Shown piece after piece: positions 45,141 to 54,954 of a DNA stretch of 64,000 nucleotides. Where the stretch lies: the NCBI GenBank assembly GCA_029433265.1, contig JAQTHT010000006.1, positions 1-64,000 on the forward strand, in the 5' to 3' direction. Position numbers and translations under genes: made by a program. The first letter of the stretch is position 1; each line of letters starts with the position of its first letter. The notes beneath the pieces were generated by a model. The model ran no database searches and was not told the DNA's origin. It was given only the letters and a program-made list of their open reading frames with translations. Source of the stretch: Leuconostocaceae bacterium ESL0958 (lineage in GTDB: Bacteria; Bacillota; Bacilli; Lactobacillales; Lactobacillaceae).

Positions 45141-48100
45141 ATGGAAAGAATGATCGAACAACGGCCATTCCAGCGATATAAGTTGTACAAGGATGGAAAA
45201 GCCTTAGTGACTGCGTTAATGTTGGGAACTCTCATGATTGGAGGTTCCTTATTGACGAATCATACGGCTTCTGCAGATTCTGGTCGAGTGGCCTATAACG
45301 GCAAAGATGGTTACGTTAAATTTGACAATGGCCAGTCTGAGCCGGTTGTGAATTTATCAATGGATGGTCAAGTTGTTTTCTGTATTAACCCCTTTGTGTT
45401 AGTACAAAATGGAGCCCTGGCTACGCCTGGTGGCCAAACTTCTGCCCAAAATGATTTGTGGGCTAAGCTGAGTAGTTATCAGCGTGCTCTAATTAATAAT
45501 GTGGCTTGGGTGGGCCAATCACAAGGTGCTGCAACAGACCGTGAAACTTACATGGCGACTCAGATTGTTGTCTGGCAACTTCTAGCAGGACAGAATGGTG
45601 TCCCAGGTATCATGAACGGCTCAGGCCGAGTGGATGCCAGTCAATTGACGAATACCATGGGTACCAAAGTTACAGGCTGGGACTCTAATTTAGGGGCTGG
45701 AGTAGTCAATAAGGCGCAATCCATCTTGGATAATGCGGCAGCCCTTTCTCAGGTTCCAGAGTTTTCTGCAGCTCCCCTGAACGTCACTGCTGGAGGAACG
45801 GCTGAACTAGCCGCTACTAATGGCGTTGATTTGTCCAAATTTAAGTACGTTCGAGGCGATAACTCAATCTCCATGGTGCCTAACGGTTCGGGCGGATTGA
45901 CATTATCCGTAGCGGATTCGGCATCGGCAGGCACCCATTCCATCACATTGGATACTGGAATTAACCGGAATAATGTTAGTTATGTATATGGTGTTACCAA
46001 TCCGGACGGTTCGGAAGGCCAACCACTTTATGGAGCAAAAGACCCATCTCGCCAAGCAGCGAATGTCCAAGTTGAGGTCAAAAAAGCCAATCTGAAAATT
46101 GATAAATCTATTCTGAAGGCAGGAATGGGTGATAGTAAGCAGCCAACCAATGGCAACTATTCCTTGTCCGGCAATGTTTTTGAAGTTCACAAAGATACGG
46201 CAGATGGGCCCGTTGTCCGAGAACTGACCACTGATGATCAAGGACAAGCCGAAACGGGCCCTAATATGGATTATGGTCGTTATGTCATCACGGAAAAGCA
46301 GGCCAGCCAGGGCCTTAATCGTTCTTGGAAGCCGGTAACGGTCGATCTAAATGGGAGCGGCCAAATCGAGCAAACCGCTCGAGGTGATAATCAGGAAGTA
46401 ACTGGCGGCATTAAGATCCAAAAGACTGGAGCTGAGTCTGGCACCCAGCAATGGAATGCCAACTACTCCTTGAAGGATAATGTCTTCAAAATTCATAAGG
46501 ATAGCCTAGATGGTGAAGTGGTCGCAGAAGTGTCCACAGATGCAAATGGTGTTGCTGAAAGTGCCAAGAATCTACCCCTAGGACACTATGTGGTTGAAGA
46601 GGTGCAGGCTTCTAAGGGATTCTTGAAAACTTTCAAGCCCCAGGAAGTTGATATTAAGTACGCTGGTCAGGAAGTGCCGATTGTTATTGCCGCTACTGGC
46701 GGTGCTAACCAGGAAGTCAAGGGGCAGTTGATTATTGATAAGTCGGGGGCCCAATCCGGCAAGAACATGATCAATAACCATTACTCCTTGGCCGGCAATG
46801 AATTTGATATTTTCGATGAACAAAACCGGTTAGTCGATCACGTTGTGACTGATGCCAGCGGGAAAGCTTATTCTAAGACGGACCTAAAGTTAGGCAAGTA
46901 TACGGTCGTAGAAACGAAAGCTTCCGAAGGCTTTGCCAAAACAGCCCAACCCCAAAAGGTAGCGTTGACCTATAACGGCCAACAAACTCCGGTCGTCTTT
47001 GACACGGCCTATGCCCAAAATCAGGAAGTTAAGGGTGGCATTACCATTCAGAAGACTGGGGCCGAAACTGGCACTCAAATGTGGAATAACAACTATTCAC
47101 TTTCGGGCAATGTCTTCAAGATTCATAAGGGCGACATTAACGGTGAGGTTGTCGATGAAGTATCCACGGATGCCAATGGCTATGCTCATACAAGAGAAGA
47201 TTTGCCATTAGGCCATTACGTTGTCGAAGAGGTCCAGGCTTCCAAAGGCTTTGTCAAGACCTTCCAACCAAAGGATGTTGATATTAATTATGCCGGTCAA
47301 GATGTTCCTCTAGTTTTGTCTATGACCAGTGGTTCAAACCAAGAAGTGAAGGGGCAGCTTGTTATTGATAAGTCCGGTGCTACCTCGGGCAAGCAGATGA
47401 TCAATGGTCACTACTCTTTGGCGGGCAATGAATTTGATATTTTGAATGAAGGCGGTCAAGTCGTTGACCATGTTGTGACTGATGCTTCAGGTAAGGCTTA
47501 TTCGAAAGCAGACTTGAAGCTAGGTAAGTACACTGTTAAGGAAACCAAAGCTTCGGAAGGCTTTGCCAAAACAGCCCAACCGCAAAAGGTTGAGCTTGCC
47601 TATGCTGGCCAGCAAGTACCCGTGGTAATGGACACCGCTTATGCCCAAAATCAGGAAGTTAAGGGCGGCATTAGCATCCAAAAGACCGGCGCCGAATCTG
47701 GTACCCAGGCCTGGAATGCTAACTACTCCTTAGTTGGTAACGTCTTCAAGATTCACAAGGATAACCTGCAGGGTGACGTGGTGGCTGAAGTCGCCACCGA
47801 TGCCAACGGGCATGCCGAAACCCCTAAGGATTTACCGCTAGGTCATTATGTCGTCGAAGAAGTCCAAGCTTCTAAGGGATTCTTGAAAACTTTCAAGCCC
47901 CAGGAAGTTGATATTAAGTACGCTGGTCAGGAAGTGCCGATTGTTATTGCCGCTACTGGCGGTACCAACCAAGAAGTTAAGGGACAACTGATTATTGATA
48001 AGTCGGGTGCGCAATCCGGCAAGAACATGATCAATAACCATTACTCTTTGGCCGGCAATGAATTCGATATTTTCGATGAACAAAACCGGTTAGTCGATCA

Positions 48101-51100
48101 CGTTGTGACTGATGCCAGCGGAAAAGCTTATTCTAAGACGGACCTAAAGCTAGGCAAGTACACAGTCGTGGAAACCAAGGCCTCGGAAGGCTTTGCCAAG
48201 ACGGCTGATCCACAAAAAGTAGCGTTGACCTATAACGGCCAACAAACCCCGGTCGTCTTTGATACGGCTTACGCCAAGAACCAAGAAGTTAAGGGTGGCA
48301 TCACCATTCAAAAGACTGGTGCAGAGTCGGGTAAGCAACAATGGAATGGTAATTACTCGCTAGCGGGCAACGTGTTCAAGATTCATAAGGATAGCCTGAA
48401 CGGTGAAGTCGTGGATGAAGTAACGACGGACGCCAACGGTTATGCGAAAACTCGGGAAGATTTGCCACTAGGCCATTACGTGGTTGAAGAAGTGCAGGCT
48501 TCCAAAGGCTTTGTCAAGACCTTCCAACCAAAGGATGTTGATATTAATTATGCCGGCCAAGATGTTCCTTTAGTCTTGTCTATGACCGAGGGTACGAATC
48601 AGGAGGTCAAGGGCCAGCTTGTTATTGATAAGTCAGGTGCTACCTCGGGTAAGCAGATGATCAACGGCCACTATTCTTTGGCCGGCAATGAGTTCGATAT
48701 TTTCGATGAACAAAACCACTTGGTGGATCATGTCACGACGGACGCTTCCGGTAAAGCTTACTCCAAGAACGGCTTGAAACTGGGTAAGTATACGGTCGTA
48801 GAAACCAAAGCTTCGGAAGGCTTTGCCAAAACAGCCCAACCGCAGAAGGTTGAACTTTCCTATGCTGGCCAGCAAGTACCCGTCGTCTTTGACACGGCCT
48901 ATGCCCAAAACCAGGAAGTTAAGGGCGGCATTAAGATCCAAAAGACTGGAGCTGAGTCTGGCACCCAGCAATGGAATGCCAACTACTCTTTGAAAGACAA
49001 TGTCTTCAAGATTCATAAGGACAGCCTAGATGGTGAAGTAGTCGCAGAAGTGTCCACGGATGCCAATGGTGTTGCCGAAACTGCCAAGGATCTACCCCTA
49101 GGACACTATGTGGTCGAAGAAGTCCAGGCTTCTAAGGGATTTTTGAAGACCTTTAAGCCGCAAGATGTCAATATTAAGTACGCTGGTCAGGAAGTGCCAA
49201 TTGTCATTGCCGCTACCGGCGGTACCAACCAAGAAGTTAAGGGACAACTGATTATTGATAAGTCGGGTGCGCAATCCGGCAAGAACATGATCAACAACCA
49301 TTACTCCTTGGCCGGCAATGAGTTCGATATCTTCGATGAACAAAACCACTTGGTGGATCATGTCACGACGGACGCTTCCGGTAAAGCTTACTCCAAGAAC
49401 GACTTGAAACTGGGTAAGTATACGGTCGTAGAAACGAAAGCTTCCGAAGGCTTTGCCAAAACGGCCCAACCCCAAAAGGTAGCGTTGACCTATAACGGCC
49501 AACAAACGCCCGTCGTCTTTGACACGGCCTATGCCCAAAACCAGGAAGTTAAGGGCGGCATTAAGATTCAAAAGACCGGGGCTGAGTCTGGTACCCAGCA
49601 ATGGAATGCCAACTACTCCTTGAAGGATAATGTCTTCAAAATTCATAAGGACAGTCTAAATGGTGAAGTGGTCGCAGAAGTGTCCACGGATGCCAATGGT
49701 GTTGCCGAAACTGCCAAGGATCTACCTCTGGGACACTATGTGGTCGAAGAAGTCCAGGCTTCGCAAGGATTCTTGAAGACCTTTAAGCCGCAAGATGTCG
49801 ATATTACCTATGCCAGTCAAGAGGTTCCAATTGTTATTGCTGCTACCGGCGGTACCAACCAAGAAGTTAAGGGACGTATCGTTATCGATAAATCTGGTGT
49901 TAGTTCTGGTAAGAAGATGATCAATGATCACTATACGCTAGAAGGTAACGAATTCGATATTCTCGATGAGCAAGGTAACGTAGTTGACCATGTAACGACC
50001 GATGCTTCTGGTAAGGGTTATTCGAAAACGGACTTGAAGTTGGGCAAGTACACTGTCAAAGAAACCAAGGCTTCAGAAGGATTTGCCAAGACAGCAGAGG
50101 ACCGGCAAGTCACCTTATCTTATAATGGGCAAGATCAAGCCGTTGTTTTTGACACTGCTAATGAAAAGAATCAAGAAGTTTTTGGTGGCATTCAAATTCA
50201 TAAAGAAGGTATGGAATCTGGTAAGAACCCATGGAATGCTAATTATTCTCTGAAGGATAATGTTTTTGCTATTCATAAAGATTCATTAGATGGAGAAGTT
50301 GTTGCCGAAGTATCCACAGATGCCAATGGCTATGCCAATACTGCGTTAAACTTGCCATTAGGCCATTATGTTGTAGAAGAAAAACAAGCTTCTACCGGAT
50401 TCTTAAAGACTTTCAAACCCCAAGAAGTCGATATTAAGTACGCCGGTCAGGAAGTGCCAATTGTCATCGCAGCAACTGGCGGTACCAATCAAGAAGTGAA
50501 AGGCCAATTAATCATTGATAAGTCCGGGGCTACATCAGGCAAAAACATGATTAATGAACACTACACGTTAGCTGGAAATGAATTTGACATTTTCGACGAA
50601 CAAAACCAGTTGGTCGACCATGTGACCACCGATGCTTCAGGTAAGGCCTACTCCAAGACGGACCTAAAGTTAGGCAAGTATACGGTCAAAGAAACCAAGG
50701 CTTCAGAAGGCTTTGCCAAAACGGCTGATCCACAAAAAGTTGCACTGACCTATAACGGCCAACAAACCCCGGTCGTTTTTGATACAGCCTATGCCAAGAA
50801 CCAGGAAGTGAAGGGTGGCATCACCATTCAAAAGACTGGGGCCGAAACGGGTACCCAGCAATGGAATAATCACTATTCTCTGGCGGGTAACGTGTTTAAG
50901 ATTCATAAAGACAACCTAAACGGTGACGTCGTGGATGAAGTAACGACCGATGCCAACGGTTATGCGAAAACTCGGGAAGATTTGCCACTAGGCCATTATG
51001 TTGTCGAAGAAGTCCAGGCCTCCAAAGGGTTTGTCAAAACCTTCCAACCGAAGGATGTTGATATTAATTACGCCGGTCAAGATGTCCCTCTAGTTTTGTC

Positions 51101-53393
51101 CATGACCGAAGGTACGAACCAAGAGGTTAAAGGAAAGATTGTGGTCGACAAATCCGGCTTGGAGTCCGGCAAGAAGCAGTGGAATGGGAACTATTCACTA
51201 GCCGGCAATGTCTTTGATGTACACGAAGGTAACGAATTAGGACGTGTGGTTGCCCAAATGACGACCGATGACCAAGGACATGCGGAAACCTCCACTAATC
51301 TGCCGCTTGGCGACTACGTTGTCACTGAAAGTAAGGCTTCCAAGGGATTTACGAAAACGTTTAAACCTCAAAAAGTTAGCCTGAAGTATGCCGGGCAAAA
51401 AGTGGCACTAGTCGCTGATTTGGCCCGAGATACCAATCAAGAAGTGACTGGCGAAACCACTGTTACCAAGCAAGATAAGCAGACAGGTGACAATACGCAA
51501 GGACGAGCAACCTTTGCAGGGGCAGAATACACCCTTTATCACCAAGATGGCACGCCTGTGAAGTGGCGAGAAAGTGGTCAGCCGACACCAGAAGTAACTG
51601 TTGGTAAAAAAGTAAATCGTGATCAAGTAACGCTCCGAATTGATGAAGATTTGAATCAAGCTGGGGTGAAGCATTTAGCTTTGGGAGATTATTATTGGCA
51701 GGAAACCAAAGCCCCTGAAGGCTATCAAATTGATAAAAAGCAATATCAATTCGCCATTAATTACCAGGATGAGTACACGCCGGTTGTAACCAATGATGAG
51801 ACTTCTCAGGAGCAGGTCATTAACTTCTCGTTTGACGGCTTTAAGTACGTCAAGTCTGCTTCTGGCTCGGCTCAATCCGGTTACAACGGTATTCAGTTGA
51901 AGATGATCCCGATTAACGGTACCAAGGGAGAGCCACAGGTTGTCACAACGGAAACGGATGCCAATGGTTATGATGGCTACTATCGCTTCAATAATTTGGC
52001 CTATGGGGACTATGAACTTTGGGAAGTGAATGCACCAGAAGGCTTCCAACATATTGAACCACTTTATGTACACATTCGAATGAATGCAGATAAGACAGCC
52101 TATGTCTTTACGGTAAATGAAAAAGGCCAAGAAGCACCGATTAAAACCATGACTGTACCGGTTAGCCAAATCAATGAGCAGTCGGACAACATTTATCTAT
52201 CCAAGTTATTCCTTTTTGATGCGTCTGAAAAGCACAATGATTGTCAAACTTGCGCCGGAGGTGGACAGCCTAATATCAACATTAACAACAGTTCATCAGC
52301 TAATCCGGTCATCAATACCAACGCTAATCCATCAGTGCAGAATAATCCTGCTATCAACGCTAATCCATCAGTGCAGAATAATCCTGCTATCAACGCTAAC
52401 CCATCTGCACAAAGCAATTCCGTTACGAATGCTAATCCTATTGTTAATAACACAAATCAACAACAACAGGAAGAACACCAACAGCAGGCTAATGGGAATA
52501 ACGACTTGAGGCAAGAAGGTGGTACCAACAATCAAAATAGTCAACCTTCAGTGGATGTCAAAGCACCAGATGTTCATCAAACAACAGGATCTGTTAATCA
52601 GGAAGGACAACCGGTTCAGATTAGTACTGGTAGAGTTGAACAGACAGGAAGCCCAATCACACAAACAGGGGCTCCTGTGCATCAGGAAACTGGTGCAGTA
52701 ACGCAAGGGGGTGCCCAAACCGAGCAAAAGACTGGTGCTGTTGAACAAGCAGGCTCCCCAGTTCATCAACAAACTGGCGGTGTTGTTCAGGAAGGGGCCA
52801 AGGCTAATCAAACGACTGGTGCTGTTGAACAAACTGGCAGTCCAGTTACTCAAAATGGCGGCACGATGGCACAAACAGCTAATCCATCGAATAATGTCAA
52901 TCAACAGCAGCAACAGCAACAACAACAGCAGTTGATGCCAAAAATTGAGCAGCAGCCACAAGAGGAACAGACCACCACAAAGCAAACGCAGACACAGCCT
53001 ACTCAACCAAAGGTAGAACAGGGTAGCAATCAGCAAACACAGGAACAGCATTCTCAAACAGATGCAGATCCACAAGTTGCTTCATCAGTGCCAAAGCAAA
53101 GTGAAAACGTTACCGAATCGGCTCCAGTGACTGAAAGTACTCAACCACAAGAAACGGCTGCACCAGTTAATTCAGCCTCACAGGTTCAGCAACAAGAACC
53201 AACACGGGCAGCGGCCGTTAAGCAAGACTTGCCGTCGACGGGTAAAAAAGCAAAGCATAATGCAAAACCAGGATACTTAGCACTTGGTTTCGCAGCGGCC
53301 AGTGCAATTGTCGTTACAGGAAACTTTGACCAAACCAAGCAACTCTATCGCAAGAAGAAGCGGCTGGCTTTAAAGAAGAAAGCTACAGCATAA
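45141..53393 (+). CDS. Giant LPXTG adhesin with thioester domain and Cna-B array
   Basis: 2750 residues. Signal peptide 1-45 (cleavage near TASA-DS). A thioester domain (about 50-225) has C81 in VVFCINP and Q141 in ATQIVVW, the pair that forms the reactive bond in Gram-positive adhesins. Then one divergent and 16 regular Cna-B-like units (about 315-2100), each with the Lys (IxKxG), Glu (VVEE or VVET) and Asn (NQEV) expected for isopeptide bonds, and two further SpaA-like domains to about 2340. A CQTC motif, an Asn/Gln-rich stalk with TG repeats and LPSTG at 2697, with hydrophobic helix and basic tail, complete it. No sortase gene is in the window. Confidence 0.93.
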   Translation: MERMIEQRPFQRYKLYKDGKALVTALMLGTLMIGGSLLTNHTASADSGRVAYNGKDGYVKFDNGQSEPVVNLSMDGQVVFCINPFVLVQNGALATPGGQTSAQNDLWAKLSSYQRALINNVAWVGQSQGAATDRETYMATQIVVWQLLAGQNGVPGIMNGSGRVDASQLTNTMGTKVTGWDSNLGAGVVNKAQSILDNAAALSQVPEFSAAPLNVTAGGTAELAATNGVDLSKFKYVRGDNSISMVPNGSGGLTLSVADSASAGTHSITLDTGINRNNVSYVYGVTNPDGSEGQPLYGAKDPSRQAANVQVEVKKANLKIDKSILKAGMGDSKQPTNGNYSLSGNVFEVHKDTADGPVVRELTTDDQGQAETGPNMDYGRYVITEKQASQGLNRSWKPVTVDLNGSGQIEQTARGDNQEVTGGIKIQKTGAESGTQQWNANYSLKDNVFKIHKDSLDGEVVAEVSTDANGVAESAKNLPLGHYVVEEVQASKGFLKTFKPQEVDIKYAGQEVPIVIAATGGANQEVKGQLIIDKSGAQSGKNMINNHYSLAGNEFDIFDEQNRLVDHVVTDASGKAYSKTDLKLGKYTVVETKASEGFAKTAQPQKVALTYNGQQTPVVFDTAYAQNQEVKGGITIQKTGAETGTQMWNNNYSLSGNVFKIHKGDINGEVVDEVSTDANGYAHTREDLPLGHYVVEEVQASKGFVKTFQPKDVDINYAGQDVPLVLSMTSGSNQEVKGQLVIDKSGATSGKQMINGHYSLAGNEFDILNEGGQVVDHVVTDASGKAYSKADLKLGKYTVKETKASEGFAKTAQPQKVELAYAGQQVPVVMDTAYAQNQEVKGGISIQKTGAESGTQAWNANYSLVGNVFKIHKDNLQGDVVAEVATDANGHAETPKDLPLGHYVVEEVQASKGFLKTFKPQEVDIKYAGQEVPIVIAATGGTNQEVKGQLIIDKSGAQSGKNMINNHYSLAGNEFDIFDEQNRLVDHVVTDASGKAYSKTDLKLGKYTVVETKASEGFAKTADPQKVALTYNGQQTPVVFDTAYAKNQEVKGGITIQKTGAESGKQQWNGNYSLAGNVFKIHKDSLNGEVVDEVTTDANGYAKTREDLPLGHYVVEEVQASKGFVKTFQPKDVDINYAGQDVPLVLSMTEGTNQEVKGQLVIDKSGATSGKQMINGHYSLAGNEFDIFDEQNHLVDHVTTDASGKAYSKNGLKLGKYTVVETKASEGFAKTAQPQKVELSYAGQQVPVVFDTAYAQNQEVKGGIKIQKTGAESGTQQWNANYSLKDNVFKIHKDSLDGEVVAEVSTDANGVAETAKDLPLGHYVVEEVQASKGFLKTFKPQDVNIKYAGQEVPIVIAATGGTNQEVKGQLIIDKSGAQSGKNMINNHYSLAGNEFDIFDEQNHLVDHVTTDASGKAYSKNDLKLGKYTVVETKASEGFAKTAQPQKVALTYNGQQTPVVFDTAYAQNQEVKGGIKIQKTGAESGTQQWNANYSLKDNVFKIHKDSLNGEVVAEVSTDANGVAETAKDLPLGHYVVEEVQASQGFLKTFKPQDVDITYASQEVPIVIAATGGTNQEVKGRIVIDKSGVSSGKKMINDHYTLEGNEFDILDEQGNVVDHVTTDASGKGYSKTDLKLGKYTVKETKASEGFAKTAEDRQVTLSYNGQDQAVVFDTANEKNQEVFGGIQIHKEGMESGKNPWNANYSLKDNVFAIHKDSLDGEVVAEVSTDANGYANTALNLPLGHYVVEEKQASTGFLKTFKPQEVDIKYAGQEVPIVIAATGGTNQEVKGQLIIDKSGATSGKNMINEHYTLAGNEFDIFDEQNQLVDHVTTDASGKAYSKTDLKLGKYTVKETKASEGFAKTADPQKVALTYNGQQTPVVFDTAYAKNQEVKGGITIQKTGAETGTQQWNNHYSLAGNVFKIHKDNLNGDVVDEVTTDANGYAKTREDLPLGHYVVEEVQASKGFVKTFQPKDVDINYAGQDVPLVLSMTEGTNQEVKGKIVVDKSGLESGKKQWNGNYSLAGNVFDVHEGNELGRVVAQMTTDDQGHAETSTNLPLGDYVVTESKASKGFTKTFKPQKVSLKYAGQKVALVADLARDTNQEVTGETTVTKQDKQTGDNTQGRATFAGAEYTLYHQDGTPVKWRESGQPTPEVTVGKKVNRDQVTLRIDEDLNQAGVKHLALGDYYWQETKAPEGYQIDKKQYQFAINYQDEYTPVVTNDETSQEQVINFSFDGFKYVKSASGSAQSGYNGIQLKMIPINGTKGEPQVVTTETDANGYDGYYRFNNLAYGDYELWEVNAPEGFQHIEPLYVHIRMNADKTAYVFTVNEKGQEAPIKTMTVPVSQINEQSDNIYLSKLFLFDASEKHNDCQTCAGGGQPNININNSSSANPVINTNANPSVQNNPAINANPSVQNNPAINANPSAQSNSVTNANPIVNNTNQQQQEEHQQQANGNNDLRQEGGTNNQNSQPSVDVKAPDVHQTTGSVNQEGQPVQISTGRVEQTGSPITQTGAPVHQETGAVTQGGAQTEQKTGAVEQAGSPVHQQTGGVVQEGAKANQTTGAVEQTGSPVTQNGGTMAQTANPSNNVNQQQQQQQQQQLMPKIEQQPQEEQTTTKQTQTQPTQPKVEQGSNQQTQEQHSQTDADPQVASSVPKQSENVTESAPVTESTQPQETAAPVNSASQVQQQEPTRAAAVKQDLPSTGKKAKHNAKPGYLALGFAAASAIVVTGNFDQTKQLYRKKKRLALKKKATA
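46404..51131 (+). repeat. Tandem 630-bp A/B Cna-B repeat array
   Basis: Alternating type A (GGIxIQKTGAExG) and type B (GQLxIDKSGAxSG) units of about 106 and 104 residues. Type A units start near 46404, 47034, 47664, 48294, 48924, 49554, 50184 and 50814, 630 bp apart; seven B units lie between, and a hybrid final unit starts near 51132. Some stretches are identical 1,260 bp apart, for example around 46609-46702 and 47869-47962. Confidence 0.9.
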
Positions 53394-53481
53394 CGAATGA
53401 TGAAGCGTAGTAGCCCTCATAATAGGAGAGGACCGTAATGTTTTATTAGTAGAAACATACTTCAAAATAAGGAACACGAGC

Positions 53482-53510
53482 AGCAACGAAAATTTTTCGT
53501 TGCTTTTTTA
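53482..53510 (+). terminator. Adhesin terminator
   Basis: AGCAACGAAAA (53482-53492) / TTTTCGTTGCT (53494-53504), then T's. It is directly followed by leader hairpin copy 2. Confidence 0.85.
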
Positions 53511-53528
53511 TTGCCTAAGTATAGGCAA
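53511..53528 (+). promoter_or_regulatory. Leader hairpin copy 2 (pilin)
   Basis: TTGCCTA-AGTA-TAGGCAA, followed by GAAAGGAAAAAG and the pilin ATG. Same order as copy 1: terminator T run, hairpin, RBS. Confidence 0.6.
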
Positions 53529-53543
53529 GAAAGGAAAAAGAAT

Positions 53544-53771
53544 ATGGATATTGTCGCTAAATTAATAGGTGTCATTGGAGCAGTTGTTGTCGTTGTCGGT
53601 CTCATCAACGTATTGATTGGATTGCAAAAATGGTACGAGGGATATAAAAACGATGACCCTAATAAGCAAGATAGTGGCACTAAGTCAATGGTTTTAGGCG
53701 GTGTCATTGCCTCCATTTCTGGGGGTGTGGTTGCCGGTATCTTAGGCGCTTTGAATGCCATTAAGTTTTAA
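53544..53771 (+). CDS. Maff2/VirB2-like pilin candidate
   Basis: A 75-residue protein with two hydrophobic helices (about 3-24 and 48-72) separated by a charged loop WYEGYKNDDPNKQDSGTKSM. The form matches Maff2/VirB2-like proteins that precede VirB6 in Gram-positive conjugation operons. ATG at 53544 follows GAAAGG. The pilin role is inferred from size, topology and neighbours; sequence identity to known pilins is not claimed. Confidence 0.7.
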   Translation: MDIVAKLIGVIGAVVVVVGLINVLIGLQKWYEGYKNDDPNKQDSGTKSMVLGGVIASISGGVVAGILGALNAIKF

Positions 53772-53846
53772 CAACAAAGGACGGCCCCTTTTAGCCCGAA
53801 CGGGGTGGAAGGCCCGTTCTACATATTAAAGAAAGGAGTCTTCCCA

Positions 53847-54650
53847 ATGAATATCGATCGAGAAACATTTAGTAATTTAACGGCTTCAATGAATGAATAT
53901 AACAGTACTGCCAATCATTGGGTTGAAGCAATTGCCCATAGTGTACAGGCAATTGCCTTAATTATTTTAGGGGTCACTTTTTTAATGCAGGTCTCTAAAA
54001 CCAGCAATCAGTTTCGAGAAACACAAGGAAGTCCACTCAATACGGATGTGGTCGCACAAATTGCTGTTGGCTATTTAGTTTCATTGCTGATGATTATGCT
54101 TTCAGTACAAATTGTTGATGCCATTATCTGGGTGGGGAATTTGATAGCCAAAGTAGTGGCAACTACAGGCGGCTTATCTAACGGACATGCTCCTGATCCG
54201 GCTAATATGAATTCTGCTATTTTTGACTCCTCTAAAGTTAATCTGCATTGGTATCAAAAGCCGTTATTTTTTGTCATTTATTCAATCCATCAAATTATTT
54301 GGTCAGCAGTCAAGGTCATTGCGACAATACTGATTTTCTTACGTTTCTTGTCCCTATGTATCTTTAAGGCCACGGCCCCAGTAATGGTTTCTTTTTGGAT
54401 GATTGATGATTTTCGGCCGGTAGCGATCAATTATTTAAAACAGATTATGGCCATTGCTTTACAATCAGTTGTTTTAATCGTGGTATTAAAGCTCTATCCA
54501 CTATTTTTGAGTTCTGATTCTTTAACTGGTAATCATATTGCTTTTGGCACATGGGTCAGTGTTGCGGGTGTAGCACTGATTAAATCCATTGCCGTTATTA
54601 TTGCCATTATTGGTACACAAAATCTAGCAAGAAGAATGGTAGGAGTATAG
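53847..54650 (+). CDS. VirB6-like conjugation membrane protein
   Basis: 267 residues with about six membrane helices (for example AIALIILGVTFLMQV and VIATILIFLRFLSLCIF). It corresponds to the TrbL/VirB6-like channel protein that sits before PrgI and VirB4 in Gram-positive T4SS operons. ATG at 53847 follows AAAGGAG. A hairpin GAACGGG/CCCGTTC (53798-53819) lies in its leader. Confidence 0.85.
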   Translation: MNIDRETFSNLTASMNEYNSTANHWVEAIAHSVQAIALIILGVTFLMQVSKTSNQFRETQGSPLNTDVVAQIAVGYLVSLLMIMLSVQIVDAIIWVGNLIAKVVATTGGLSNGHAPDPANMNSAIFDSSKVNLHWYQKPLFFVIYSIHQIIWSAVKVIATILIFLRFLSLCIFKATAPVMVSFWMIDDFRPVAINYLKQIMAIALQSVVLIVVLKLYPLFLSSDSLTGNHIAFGTWVSVAGVALIKSIAVIIAIIGTQNLARRMVGV

Positions 54651-54652
54651 CA

Positions 54653-54952
54653 ATGAAATCTAAATTTTACGCAGATTTATCAAAATATGAACCTAAAACA
54701 AATGGTGGTACTTTTACAAAGAAGCAAGCAAGATTGCTGTGGCAACTAGTCCCCATCAGTTTGGCCATGATTGCTTCTTGGATTTTTGTGACTAGTTGGA
54801 TTGGCCCAGCGCTGGCGATTATGATTGGCCTTTTTCTCATGGTGCCCCTACTTTTAAAGTGGGCCGATAGATGGGACAACTTGAAACACAGCTATGATTT
54901 TTTCTTTGTCATTAAAGACCGTACTTTTCGATCAAAAAACAGTAGGAGGTAA
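54653..54952 (+). CDS. PrgI-family (VirB3-like) protein
   Basis: 99 residues, two close membrane helices (about 31-48 and 50-68) after a polar N-terminus, ending FFFVIKDRTFRSKNSRR. Size, topology and location between VirB6 and VirB4 genes are diagnostic of PrgI/TrsC-type proteins. It begins two bases after the VirB6-like gene and ends two bases before virB4. Confidence 0.88.
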   Translation: MKSKFYADLSKYEPKTNGGTFTKKQARLLWQLVPISLAMIASWIFVTSWIGPALAIMIGLFLMVPLLLKWADRWDNLKHSYDFFFVIKDRTFRSKNSRR

Positions 54953-54954
54953 TC

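Noticed and set aside
46404-51131. Long regular repeats as a CRISPR array, and long minus-strand reading frames across them
   Set aside because: The repeats are 630-bp coding units with no spacers; the minus frames merely mirror the repeated coding sequence.
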